Shown one piece after another: positions 41,571 through 54,000 of a stretch of DNA of 60,000 nt. A program made the position numbers and the translations under genes. The stretch comes from Chrysomallon squamiferum (Eukaryota > Mollusca > Gastropoda > Neomphalida > Peltospiridae). The stretch's first letter is position 1, and each line of letters starts with the position of its first letter. The stretch lies in assembly GCA_012295275.1 (NCBI GenBank), contig CM022671.1:32495927-32555926 (forward strand), written 5' to 3'. The notes under the pieces were generated by a model. That model did not search any database, had not been told where the DNA came from, and saw nothing but the letters and a program-made list of their open reading frames with translations.

Positions 41571-44500
41571 ATAAATAAATAAATAAATAAATAAATAAAT
41601 CCAATATGGTTCAGTTTATCTTTTATTTTTTATCCATGCAGCAATAGATTTAAAAAATAAGAAAAATAAAGAAATAACAATACAGGTACCAGACCAATTA
41701 TCTGAACTCCTTAAAGCCTGAGGCATTCCGAATTTCTGGATTTTTCAGTTTTCTGGTACCAAGGCCTCTAAATACAGAAATAGTTATGTATAAACATTTT
41801 AAAATTAAAAACATAAAGAAAATTGATGATACATAAATGTGGTGAGTGAATAAATGCCACGTGGCTTGAATGAGTAGTTCCGGTCTGGTGAGGACAACAC
41901 CTGCATGTGTGAACTATCAAAATAGTGTTGGGAAAAAACTTCCGGTTTTGTGGTTTTTCCAGATTTCAGGACACCAAATAATTGGTCCAGTACCTTTAAT
42001 TATTAAATAATAATAATAATAATAATAATAATAAAGAAAAGATAATAATAATTTAAAAATAAAAATAAAAATAAAAATAAAAATAAAAATAAAAATAAAA
42101 ATAAAAATAAAAATAAATAAATAAATGATAATAATAAATGAACAGTTTTAAAAATCCAATATTGTGGCACAGGTTATCAAAAAGTATCAGGACTCCTGAC
42201 CTATAGCATGCTGCTAATTAATTACTTTTAAGCTGTCAAGAAGTTATCAACCCTGTCCAATCTGCTTAGATAAAGCTGATTACAAGACACTGACTGCAAA
42301 GATATTTTCCTGACAGATTTGTTGAGATGACTGCCAATAGATTCCAATCTGTCAACAGTTAACTGTGTTATCTCATCTCTCAACTTTCAGGTACAGTGTG
42401 ATCAGTTTCTATCAAAGGTACAAAAAGTCACATATTTAAAAAAGAGTTGTAGCTTTGTTGAATATTGTTTAATTTATAGTTTATTTGATAATGATTGATT
42501 ATTGTATTTTGTGTATATAAATGTGATGAATGTGTTGTTTAACATGCAGCAAAAGAGAAAAAATATAAGTCTATATTTGTCAAAATAATCAAATTGCATT
42601 GCTTTGTTTTGACATTAAAATACCTTAACTTTAGTTTGTGGTCATGACAACAATACAATATAAATTATGTTCTTTAGATATACTGAGTGACTAATCTTTT
42701 CAAAATGTACAACAACAACAACAACAACAACAAAGGCAGTAACAGCAATAAGTAAAAAGAGCTGCTTAATGAGCATTTCAGATATCACCAGGGCCTTTTG
42801 TGACAAATGTGAATCTTATTACTTTGTATTTAGATTTTCAGTGTGAAGATCTAGTCACCCAGTGTGAAGATCTAGTCACCCAGTGTAAAGATCTAGTCAC
42901 CCAGTGTAAAGATCTAGTCATCCAGTGTAAAGATCTAGTCAAAAATCAGTAGAAGGAGATGGTCATTACTTTCCATCATGCTATTTGAATTATTTCCCAG
43001 TCTAGTCAGTACCTAATGATGTATTTATGAAATACTGTAGTTTTTGCTTTACAATCTATGGGAAGGTAGATATTGAATATTCCATTGCTATAGTCAGTAA
43101 TATAATAGCCCATGCAGCTGGTTTCCTCTTTGCCATCCCCATTTTGAACTCCACCCCCAAAACAATAATAATCTGGAATCAAATACTGATTCTTAATAAA
43201 ATGAGTGGAGATGTTATTAAATAGGTATTAACTCCTTCATAGAGAAGTTTGTCATTTATAATATATTAATATAATGTCTTCTTGTCACAAATATATATTT
43301 ATCTCTGTCAGATACATACATCATTAAAGTTTGTCACTTGACTGGGAAGGGAATTTTAAATTATTTTAAATTCTTTTCTTTTCTTTTAAACTTATTTAAT
43401 TAAAATTAATTGATTTATTTATTGTGTAGGTTAAGTTCAATTTATTTTATAGGGTCTTTTTTCTTTGTTTCTTCCTTTGTTTTTTTTTATTATTATTATT
43501 TTTTTCTTTTTACCATTTATATTATTTTTTTTTTTGGTTGTTAATTTATTTTGCATTTAAAAAATATCTTCTGCATTTCATTGTTTTTTATGGAATGTTG
43601 TCAAATATCCTTGTGAAATATTTGTTTCAAATTTCAACTGGAAAACAAAGAAAAAGTTTTATATAATAACACCCCACATTGGAGGTTAGTTTATATTTTC
43701 TATTAGGGCTATAATCTATCCTAAAACAAACCTTGGTTCTTTTTTTGTACTTTGACGTATTTATTACCACCAAGCTACAGAATAAAATCAAACATACATT
43801 TTTTACTGAACTCACTTCTGGTGAACAGGATCTTAGAATCAGTTCATGTTATTGGAAATCTTTGAGTTTCAGAAAGTAATATATGAAAATCAGAACATAT
43901 ATATACACACACACAGACACACACACTCACATTCACTGCCTTACATACACAAACACACAGACATAGAAGAAGAAAAAACAAAATGTAATTATAAAAGAAT
44001 GTAAATAAATATGTTTAAGAGTAAAAAAAGTCAGCTAAAAAAAGTTCAGACATATTTATTTATAACCCTAGGTGTTATATTTTCCATCCATTAGAATTTT
44101 ACACTGAAGTGGTATGGAACTTGAGGATTGCTTGATCAGTTCTATAAATCAGATATCTTCTGGAATAAAAAAATTAAATAAGTCAATAAATAAATAAATA
44201 AATAAATAAAGATAATTAAGATAATTTTATTTATTAAATTTATTTTATTTAATAATTATTTTAAAGATTTATTGTTTATAAATGTTTTCAGTTTTATTGG
44301 TGTGTGTTTTTTTAAGAATTTTCTTTTCTTTGAGTGGTATTATTTTAATTTCATTTTATTATATTATTTGTTATTAATTGTTTAAATTTTCATTTTATTT
44401 GTCTTAAATTATTATTATTATTTTTTTTATTTAGAAATTTACTATATGATGATAAAAAAACTAAAAACAAACTACACATTGAAAAATTGACATTTTTGTA

Positions 44501-44589
44501 CTAAAAAAATTGTTCTATTTGTTTATTAATTTATTTTATTTCATTATACTTTCAGGAGTATCTCTCTCTCTCTCTCTCTCTCTCACTAG

Positions 44590-44635
<46 letters not shown>

Positions 44636-45109
44636 CTCAGTCTTACCATATTTATATTTCTTTCTCCTTGTTCTCTCTAACTCAAAATAATTGTAAAAGT
44701 AAAAACAGCCATATATTTGTTTATGCACTTTTGACGATATTCAATTTGCATATAACTTGTTAAACTTACATATATAAGTCATAAAAATGTACACTGTTAT
44801 GTCTTTTGTTTCATGTTATTGGCATGTCCTTTTAGTTTTGTGATATCTAAATTTATATTTTATAGTTTACATTTATTTAATCTGTGTGCATATATATATA
44901 TATTTTTTAAAAGTATATTGTATGTAGATTGGGTTTTTTACCTGCAACTGGGCATGTAGGTATGTGTGTATATTTCTTTATGTGTGTATATATGTATGTG
45001 TGTTTGTATATATGCAAAAGTTTGAGTGTATGTATATTTGTGGATATATATTTATGCATGCATATAATGTGTGTGTGTGTTTGTGTGTACCTATCTGTGA
45101 AGGTGTATA

Positions 45110-45144
<35 letters not shown>

Positions 45145-48100
45145 TGTGCATGTATGTTTGCATGTATGTATGTATGCATGTATGTATGTACGTGTGGATT
45201 TACTTATGTATGTTTGTATATATGCAAAAGTTTGAGTGTATGTATATTTGTGAATATATATTTATGCATGCATATAATGTGTGTGTGTGTTTGTGTGTGT
45301 GTATGTCTGTGTGTTTGTGTGTACCTATCTGTGAAGGTGTATATGTATATATGTGTGTGTGTGTGTGTGTTTGTGTATGTGTGTGCATGTATGTTTGCAC
45401 ATATGTATGTATGCATGTATGTACGTACGTGTGGATTTACTTATGTATGTATGTATGTATGTATGTATGGATAGATTTACTTAAAAAGTAACATATATCT
45501 GAATGTATGTATGTAAAAATATGTATGTATATGTAATCTATATGTTGGGTATCAAAGTCATTGTGTATATGTGGTATGTATTTAGATAAAATATATATTT
45601 GAAGAAAAAAAACCAAGAAGTAATAGAGATAATTAGGTAATGCCTGTGTAGTTCAAATTAAACTGTAGGAACATATAAAATAGATCATTTGCCAGGGGAC
45701 AGTGTAAGTACCGGTGGAATGTCTTTTTTTTCATAAAGGGATTGCTGTCAATTCATGTCGATCTCACTTATCATTGTTCACTACCGTTACTCAGCTTACT
45801 ATCAATTGTCCTTCATGTGTGTCTGTCAGGCTGTGTCACTGAAATTTTACCTTTCAGCTCCAGTGTATATGTTTTACCTTGTATATGTTATACCACCATC
45901 TCTTAGTCAGACATTACGAACGTTTCATTCCTGAATGCCAATCTCTGAGGGATTCTAGTTCGACAATTTTTTTTTTTTTTTTCATTTGTGAGTGATGAGT
46001 AAAGTAGGCTACAGGAGAAAATTATTTGTTCTGTATTTATGCTGTTTTTGTTGATATATGTATTAATAATTTTTAAATATCTAAATATTAATATTTTATT
46101 CTGATATATTTTTTAATATATATTAAATTGTTTGCTTTTTTATGTATATTTAAATATCTTTACATGTTTTTTCTTACATGTGTATATTTTTATATGTATA
46201 TTAATATTTTTTCTTATACATACTTAAATATCATTATAGATATCTTTTCTTTGTATCTCTAGTTTTTAAATAAATTTTATATTTGGGGTAATTTCTCTGC
46301 TGTGTTAATTGGATGGTACACATTCATTTATAAAATTTGTTTTTGTGAACTGTTTCTTCTTGGAATAAAGAAGTTTTGTGTGTGTTAACAATTACAAGTA
46401 CAAAGTGTTTGTTACTGGATTACAGGATCATGTCTGCTGTAAACAGACTCACAACACGGGTAAGTTGGAGTTTATGTATGTCTGTATGTATGTCTATGTA
46501 TGTATGTATGTCTGTATGTATGTCTATGTATGTATGTATGTATGTATGTCTGTATGTATGTCTATGTATGTATGTATGTATGTATGTATGTATGTATGTA
46601 TGTATGTATGTATGTATGTATGTATGTATGTATGTCTGTATGTATGTATGTGTATGTATGTCTATATATGTATGGATAATGTGTGTGTGTGTGTTTTTAT
46701 AAGTGTGTACATGTATATGCAGATATGTATGTAAGTATGTATGTATTTATGCATGTATATATGCATGTCTGTATTATGCATGTATGTATATGTATGTGTT
46801 GATGAGTATGTATAATATATTTTCATGTTTGCATGTATGTATATTTATATGAATATCAATGTATGTACATATGCATTAATATGTGTGTATGTACATATAT
46901 CTACATATATACCCACATTAATATATAATGTGTGCATATCTGTATCTGCGCACGTGTATGTATATGTGTGTATGTATGCATGTGTATGTATATGTCTTGT
47001 TTTAAATTCATGCCTCACAGCTACATAAGTAGTTTTGTTGTACATTTTGTTTATATGTTGTGTAATATACAGAAGGAACTCTACTGTGACATACATTGAC
47101 TTTTTATTTGTTTTTGCACATTGTTTATCAATGTTTTTATTTATCTGAAGAACTGGAATATCACACCAATAATTAATGTCAGAATTATATTTTATTGGAA
47201 ATGTGGTTAAACACACAGTTAATTTTGTTTTCTTATTTTTTCTGAAATAAAAGAAAAAATGTTTAATCACATAAACGACTTTTTAAAAAGATCCTAATGT
47301 TTATTTTCATTTTTAATTTATTTGTTTTAATATAAAAATTATGATTATTATGATGGTTATTATTATTATTATTATTATTAAGAATAATATTATTATTTTT
47401 TAAAGAATCTGATATATTATTTAGAAATAGGAATGTCACAAAGTTTTTAAAATATGAGAAACACTAATCCACCAAACACACAACAGTTATATAAAATACC
47501 AAAAAAAAAAAAAAAGAAGAAAAAAAAGAAAATAGAGTAGAAAATAAAAAAAGAATCAAACTTTAGTGATCCATTGCATATTTTTTTTGTAACAAAAATA
47601 AATACACCACAGTTTTAAAATGTCTCACACACACACACACACGAAGATTTTCTGCTTATAATAAAATATAAATGTTACATCATCAATATTAAATTCAAAG
47701 AAAAAAAGAATTAAACAGCAGTCTTCTTCCAAGTGATTCTTAATTCCCAGAGATCAAACTTTGTTAATGATAAAGCATAATCCATGAAGATTGCTGTTTT
47801 CATTTATTTCTTGAATTTATTTCTTGAATACTTATGACATGTTTATGTAATATAATGTTCTTGTTCAAGGGGTAATTACCTCTATAAACCTGACTGCACC
47901 CCACCCCAGATAAAAGAGAAAAAGTAATAATAATAATTTCTTTCAAAAGAAATGAATATTGGACTCTATAGTAAACACAAGTAAACTTGTTATGTCAACA
48001 TCGTGTTTCAGAACAAAAAAACATATTTCACTTACAAAAAACAACAAAAACAAAACACTTGAAAATTTTTCTTTTTTTTTTATTTTTTTTTTTATGTCTA

Positions 48101-49431
48101 ACCAATCATGTGATCTGCATTACCCATAGCAACTGGAGCATGGCTTTATTGTATGCATACTTGTTTGTTAAATCGTAGTTAGGTAAATAATGGTAACCCA
48201 CAAAAGGCCTCTTTGTTGGTGATCTGTTGGTCTTTGTGTTATTATTATGGCAGACATTTTGTTCTCCCTTTAAGCTGTTGGTATTTCTCTGTACTGTATA
48301 TCTGTACTTCAAACAAAATAATCTTGTTTTCTTTATGCTGTGTGTACTCTTTAAAGGAAAACATTCTATAGAAACTTTTAGAACTAAATTATTAATATTA
48401 TTCATAGGCTTGTCAATAAAGGTATTCCTTTATGTCATTTTCATTACATTTTTAGTTATTTTATATTTAACTGTAGTGTAAAAAAAAAAATTAATTACTT
48501 TCGTTATTGTTATTTTATTATTATTATTATTTTTTTTTTGTTACCTTTTTATTCAGCATGTTATGCAAGTTGCTTTTACATTAATTTTGTTTTTTAAACT
48601 GGACTTGTATTTCCTTAAATAATACATCAGCAACAGTTTCATAGTAAATGTCACCAGTTTCTTGTATTATTTTCCTAAGTGTCTTTTTTTTTTTTTTTAA
48701 ACACATAATAAATATTGTTTTATTAAAAGAGAGTCTGAAAAAATTCATGTTTAATGCAATATGTTTTTTTCTGTCAGAATAATAATAATAATTAAAAACA
48801 AAAAAAAAAAAAAAAATGAAAACATTGTTTTTAATAAATAATCAAATAATGAAGAAAATAATAAAGGACTACAATATGTTATTTTAATTAAAGTTTTTTT
48901 TTCTTAATCATAATAAATTTTAATAAATAAAAAAATAATGAAGAAAATAATAAAGAACTACAAGATATTTTTTTTATTAAATGTTGTTTTTTTCTTATTC
49001 ATTACATCCTGCTGTGTTTGTTTTTTCATGAAACTAATACAAATGATTATCTACGTCAGTAAACGACACATTCTGAGTTGTCAAATATTGTTTTCTCTAA
49101 ATCATGTTGAGACACACAATACTCAGTTTTACTACAGTCAGCCTTGGTTTCTTGTATAAGTCATATGATATTTAAAACCTACTTCAGGTCTCTCTAACCA
49201 GGGGGTATGTTGGGTGTGTAAACACAGAATATTGACCCCAAGAAGTAAATCTTTTGAAAAAAAAAATAATAAAAAAATAAGGATTTACTAATAACCAAGC
49301 AACAATGACATTTTAAAATTATTTTATTACAGTTATTGTTTGTTTTTTTATACCAGTATTCAGGAAACTATATTTGTTCAAAAAATAAACAAACAAACAA
49401 ACAAACAAACAAATAAATAAATTAATAAATA

Positions 49432-49492
<61 letters not shown>

Positions 49493-50952
49493 GCAAGAAA
49501 AAGAAGGTAAAATTTTTTTTTTTTAAATTAAAAAAAAGATACAATTTGGTTCTCATTTGTGCTTATTTGTTCTAATTACAGTTAGAAAGTACAGTTTTGT
49601 TTTCAACTTGAATTATATTTTTATTAATAAAGATTGAAGTAATATTAAAAAATATGTATATTAAGTCTTTATTTCAATGCATTTTTGAAGGTAAATTTAA
49701 AGCATCTAGAATTACCAGGGTCAAAGTAAAATGTTATGTTAAAAACTGATTTTAAGTTATTTATTATATCACTAATAATATACTTTTGCAATAAAGTATA
49801 CAGATCTGTAAGCAAATTACGATTATGTTTAGAAACAAACTGAATATCACAAGTGTCACAACCCAAACATTATAATACACGTGGTTAAGTTAAAAGTGTG
49901 GAGATATTGTATGCTAGGTGAAAAGAAATGACACATTAAACAAAAGAAACTGTGACAATGAATCCACAAACAGGTGTAAATACACCTTTTCTGCTAAATG
50001 TATAAAGTATTTTAGCATTATTGAACACATTAATAAATACAGTTTATGTCACAGGTAGATAAGACATTGTTGATAGATTTTGCAGTCAGTATAATCAGTA
50101 ACTTTGATCAGTAGGATGCATATTGCCAGAAATTCAGTGTGCTGTTATTAAACTGTGAGCAGTATTAACATATAAACCGTGTTTTTATTTACACATTCTT
50201 GTTATTGGTTGAAAACTGTTTGATCTCATCAGTAATGAAAAACAGCTTTTAGGGTTTATTTATCTTCAATGTACAGGTTGGTGTATTTACCAGTCTGGTA
50301 AATGTAATATCACAGTGCATGCTGTTTTATGGGAATATGCATATCACAGAACTGTTGTTTGTGTGATACCATGACTACCAACCATAATGCTATGGTGGAG
50401 TACTTCACAAACTGGTATATCAAAAATATGATACATTCTGTTTTTGGGGAATATATTTGGGAAATAACTTTTGCTTGTATGGCAACCACAACCACCACCT
50501 GCAGCTGCTACTATACTTATTACTACTGTAATATTTGATAAGGAGTATTATCATTATCATACCATGACCACCACCATCACTATTACTGTCACCATCACCA
50601 TCACCCTGTCTATAACAAAAACAACAACAACAGTTACTGCTATTATTACTATAACTGTAAATATTACTGGTTCCATTATTGTTTTTATTACTGCTGTTTT
50701 TCAGACTATCAGTCGAGCTAGTAGTCGGAAATCAAGACAGGGCAGTGCTGCATCAAAGCTCACAGAGAAAGGCCAAAGTTCAGAGAGCGAAGATGACGTT
50801 GGAGAAGGGAGGGGTGTGGATTCTGACATGGATTTCAGACCAGTTGACATCACTGATGAAAAAGCCTTTGATACAGATCTTGAGGAAAATGGTATACAAT
50901 GTAGAGTTATAGTTTATTAATATGTATGCATAGTGGACTGTGCGTATCTATT

Positions 50953-51002
<50 letters not shown>

Positions 51003-54000
51003 GTCCTAATTAATGAATATTCAACAACACTTCACATATTTTAGTTTTAATGCCATTCACATTATTTTATAGAAGTATTACATGAAAGAGTGGCCAGGCC
51101 TGTTCACATATCTGATTTCATTTTCTAAAATTAAAATGTAACACAACTGACAAGCTGCAAGCATTAATATTAAAATATGCTGAGGAACTGATCACTGTAT
51201 GAAACACACTGGAACAGTCTTCTCTTTTTATTGATGTGGCTGCATATTTACCATTTCGTGCTGAATTCTAATGTGTTGTTTTGTGTTTTTTTTCATTTCA
51301 GAACCTACAACAAAATACGACCACACAGGAAAGACAGCCTACATTGAAGCATGCAAGCTGATTGGTGTCATCCCTGCCTCTTATTTCCTGCGACACATGC
51401 ACGACTCAACCTTGATGATGAAACATCATGGACTAGGGGCTCCTGGAATGAAAGCTATAGCTATGTCACTTGTTGTGAGTGTCTGTCTGTCTGTCTGTCT
51501 GAGTTCCTTCCTGACTGTAAAACGTATATGAGCCATTGGAATGAAAGCTGTAGTTAAGTCACTTGTCATAGGGTCATGTTTACCTATCTGTCTTTCTCTA
51601 AAACTGAATTGTAAATCTTGGAATGAAAGATACAGATGTGTCACATGTTATGAGGTCTGTTTTCTCTCTGTTTTTCAGTAATTTAATACAGGAGCCCATG
51701 TAATGAATGCTAAGGTTATATCACTTGTATAAGTCTTATGTCTGTTTGTGAAATAGAACAAGAGCCTTGCAGTAAAAGCTGTGTCTATAAAATACTATAG
51801 TAGCCCTTTGAAATGAAAGCTGTAGTTATACTGTGTGTGTTATATCTGTAAAATAGTGTAGTAGCCATTTGAAATGAAAGCTCTAGCTATACTGTGTGTG
51901 TTATATCTGTAAAATAGTGTAGTAGCCATTTGAAATGAAAGCTCTAGCTATACTGTGTGTGTTATATCTGTAAAATAGTGTAGTAGCCATTTGAAATGAA
52001 AGCTCTAGCTATACTGTGTGTGTTATATCTGTAAAATAGTGTAGTAGCCATTTGAAATGAAAGCTGTAGCTATCCTGTGTGTTATGTCTGTAAAATAGTG
52101 TAGTAGCCATTTGAAATGAAAGCTCTAGCTATACTGTGTGTGTTATATCTGTAAAATAGTGTAGTAGCCATTTGAAATGAAAGCTGTAGCTGTGTTGTGT
52201 GTGTTATATCTGTAAAATAGTATAGGAGCCCTTTGAATTGAAAGCTGTAGTTATACTGTGTGTGTTATGTCTGTAAAATAGTATAGTAGCCCTTTGAAAT
52301 GAAAGCTGTAGTTATACTGTGTGTGTTATGTCTGTAAAATAGTATAGTAGCCATTTGAAATGAAAGCTGTAGTTATACTGTGTGTGTTATATCTGTAAAA
52401 TACTATAGTAGCCCTTTGAAATGAAAGCTGTAGCTATGTTGTGTGTGTTATATCTGTAAAATACTATAGTAGCCCTTTGAAATGAAAGCTGTAGCTGTGT
52501 TGTGTGTGTTATATCTGTAAAATAGTATAGTAGCCCTTTGAAATGAAAGCTGTAGCTGTGTTGTGTGTGTTATATCTGTAAAATACTATAGTAGCCCTTT
52601 GAAATGAAAGCTGTAGCTATATTGTGTGTGTTATATCTGTAAAATAGTATAGTAGCCCTTTGAAATGAAAGCTGTAGCTATCCTGTGTGTGTTATATCTG
52701 TAAAATAGTATAGGAGCCCTTTGAAATGAAAGCTGTAGCTATGTTGTGTGTTATATCTGTAAAATACTATAGTAGCCCTTTGAAATGAAAGCTGTAGCTG
52801 TGTTGTGTGTTATATCTGTAAAATAGTGTAGTAGCCCTTTGAAATGAAAGCTGTAGCTATACTGTGTGTGTTATATCTGTAAAATACTATAGTAGCCCTT
52901 TGAAATGAAAGCTGTAGTTATACTGTGTGTGTTATATCTGTAAAATAGTATAGGAGCCCTTTGAAATGAAAGCTGTAGTTATACTGTGTGTGTTATATCT
53001 GTAAAATAGTATAGTAGCTCTTTAAAATGAAAGCTGTAGTTATACTGTGTGTGTTATATCTGTAAAATAGTATAGTAGCTCTTTGAAATGAAAGCTGTAG
53101 TTATACTGTGTGTTATATCTGTAAAATAGTATAGTAGCTCTTTAAAATGAAAGCTACAGCTATGTTATGTGTTATGTCTGTAAAATAGTATAGGAGCCCT
53201 TTGAAATGAAAACTGTAGCCATGTCACTTTTTATGAGCATCATATCTATGTTATGGTATAAGAGGTCTGGAAATGCATGTTAAGCCATGTTGCTTTAGTG
53301 AGCATAAATGTTTGTCTGTCTGTTGGGACAATTGTAGAAGTAGTTGATAACCAAGAATCATACTCGACCAATAAAAATTATAATCAAAGTTTTGACTGCT
53401 GTAACTACATGTTAAACCAATATGACAACTTAATCTCCCAAATAAATGCAGAGCTTCTTTATTAAAGGTATTTAATATATTGAAAATAGTAGCTCTCTCT
53501 TTGTCAAATGTAATTTTCTTTTATGCACATAAAAAAGCAACCACAATTAATTTGGAAGATGGAATGAATACATGGCATGAATACATTTAGAAATTATTGT
53601 TAAAAAAATAAATAAATAATCAGAAGAACAAATATTTATCATTTGTAAAATATTACCTTACATTTTAGAATAATTATACTGAATGTTTTTTTCAAGTTAA
53701 TGTGTTTGATGTTATATATCACAGATTATTAAAATAATAATAATAAATAAATAAATAAAAAAGTATATCATAGAAAATAATTTTTTGTATATTGAAGGTA
53801 ATATTATAGTTCACTGAAAACAAAAAAGAATTAATTTTGAAAATAGTGTATATAAAATGGGTTTTAAAATTAATTAGTGTAATATTATATCTGAGCTGAA
53901 TTTTTAAAATATTATATTTCACTGAAAACAAAATACATATTATAAAGAATGAGTTTTCAAAAAGATGTGTGTATGTGTGTGTTCTTTTTTATATCATTGG

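Larger units (their letters stand above)
29188..50704. other. Intron 1 of the LRRC74-like gene, repeat-filled
   Basis: About 21.5 kb between two phase-0 exons. I found no internal exon that keeps frame, apart from the possible alternative start at 46,430. The content is AT-rich sequence, microsatellites and several minisatellites listed separately. Open frames inside it (for example near 38,750, 41,090, 43,030 and 48,230) read as low-complexity or stop-free AT-rich sequence, not as recognisable protein. Confidence 0.7.

Noticed and set aside
41082-41582. 166-codon frame ending in polyglutamine
   Set aside because: Built from T-rich then AAC/AAT repeats; hydrophobic start and Q-run both follow from base composition.
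43027-43224. 65-codon frame with a hydrophobic middle
   Set aside because: Short, no splice context, no recognisable motif; within the range expected by chance in AT-rich sequence.
46421-46459. Internal exon GATCATGTC...CGG of the LRRC74-like gene
   Set aside because: 34 bases would shift frame between two phase-0 exons; kept instead as a possible alternative first exon.
44907-47028. Several frames of 60-181 codons rich in C, V, Y, M or T, H
   Set aside because: Products of TG/TGTA/CA simple sequence; no splice or start logic and no protein-like composition.
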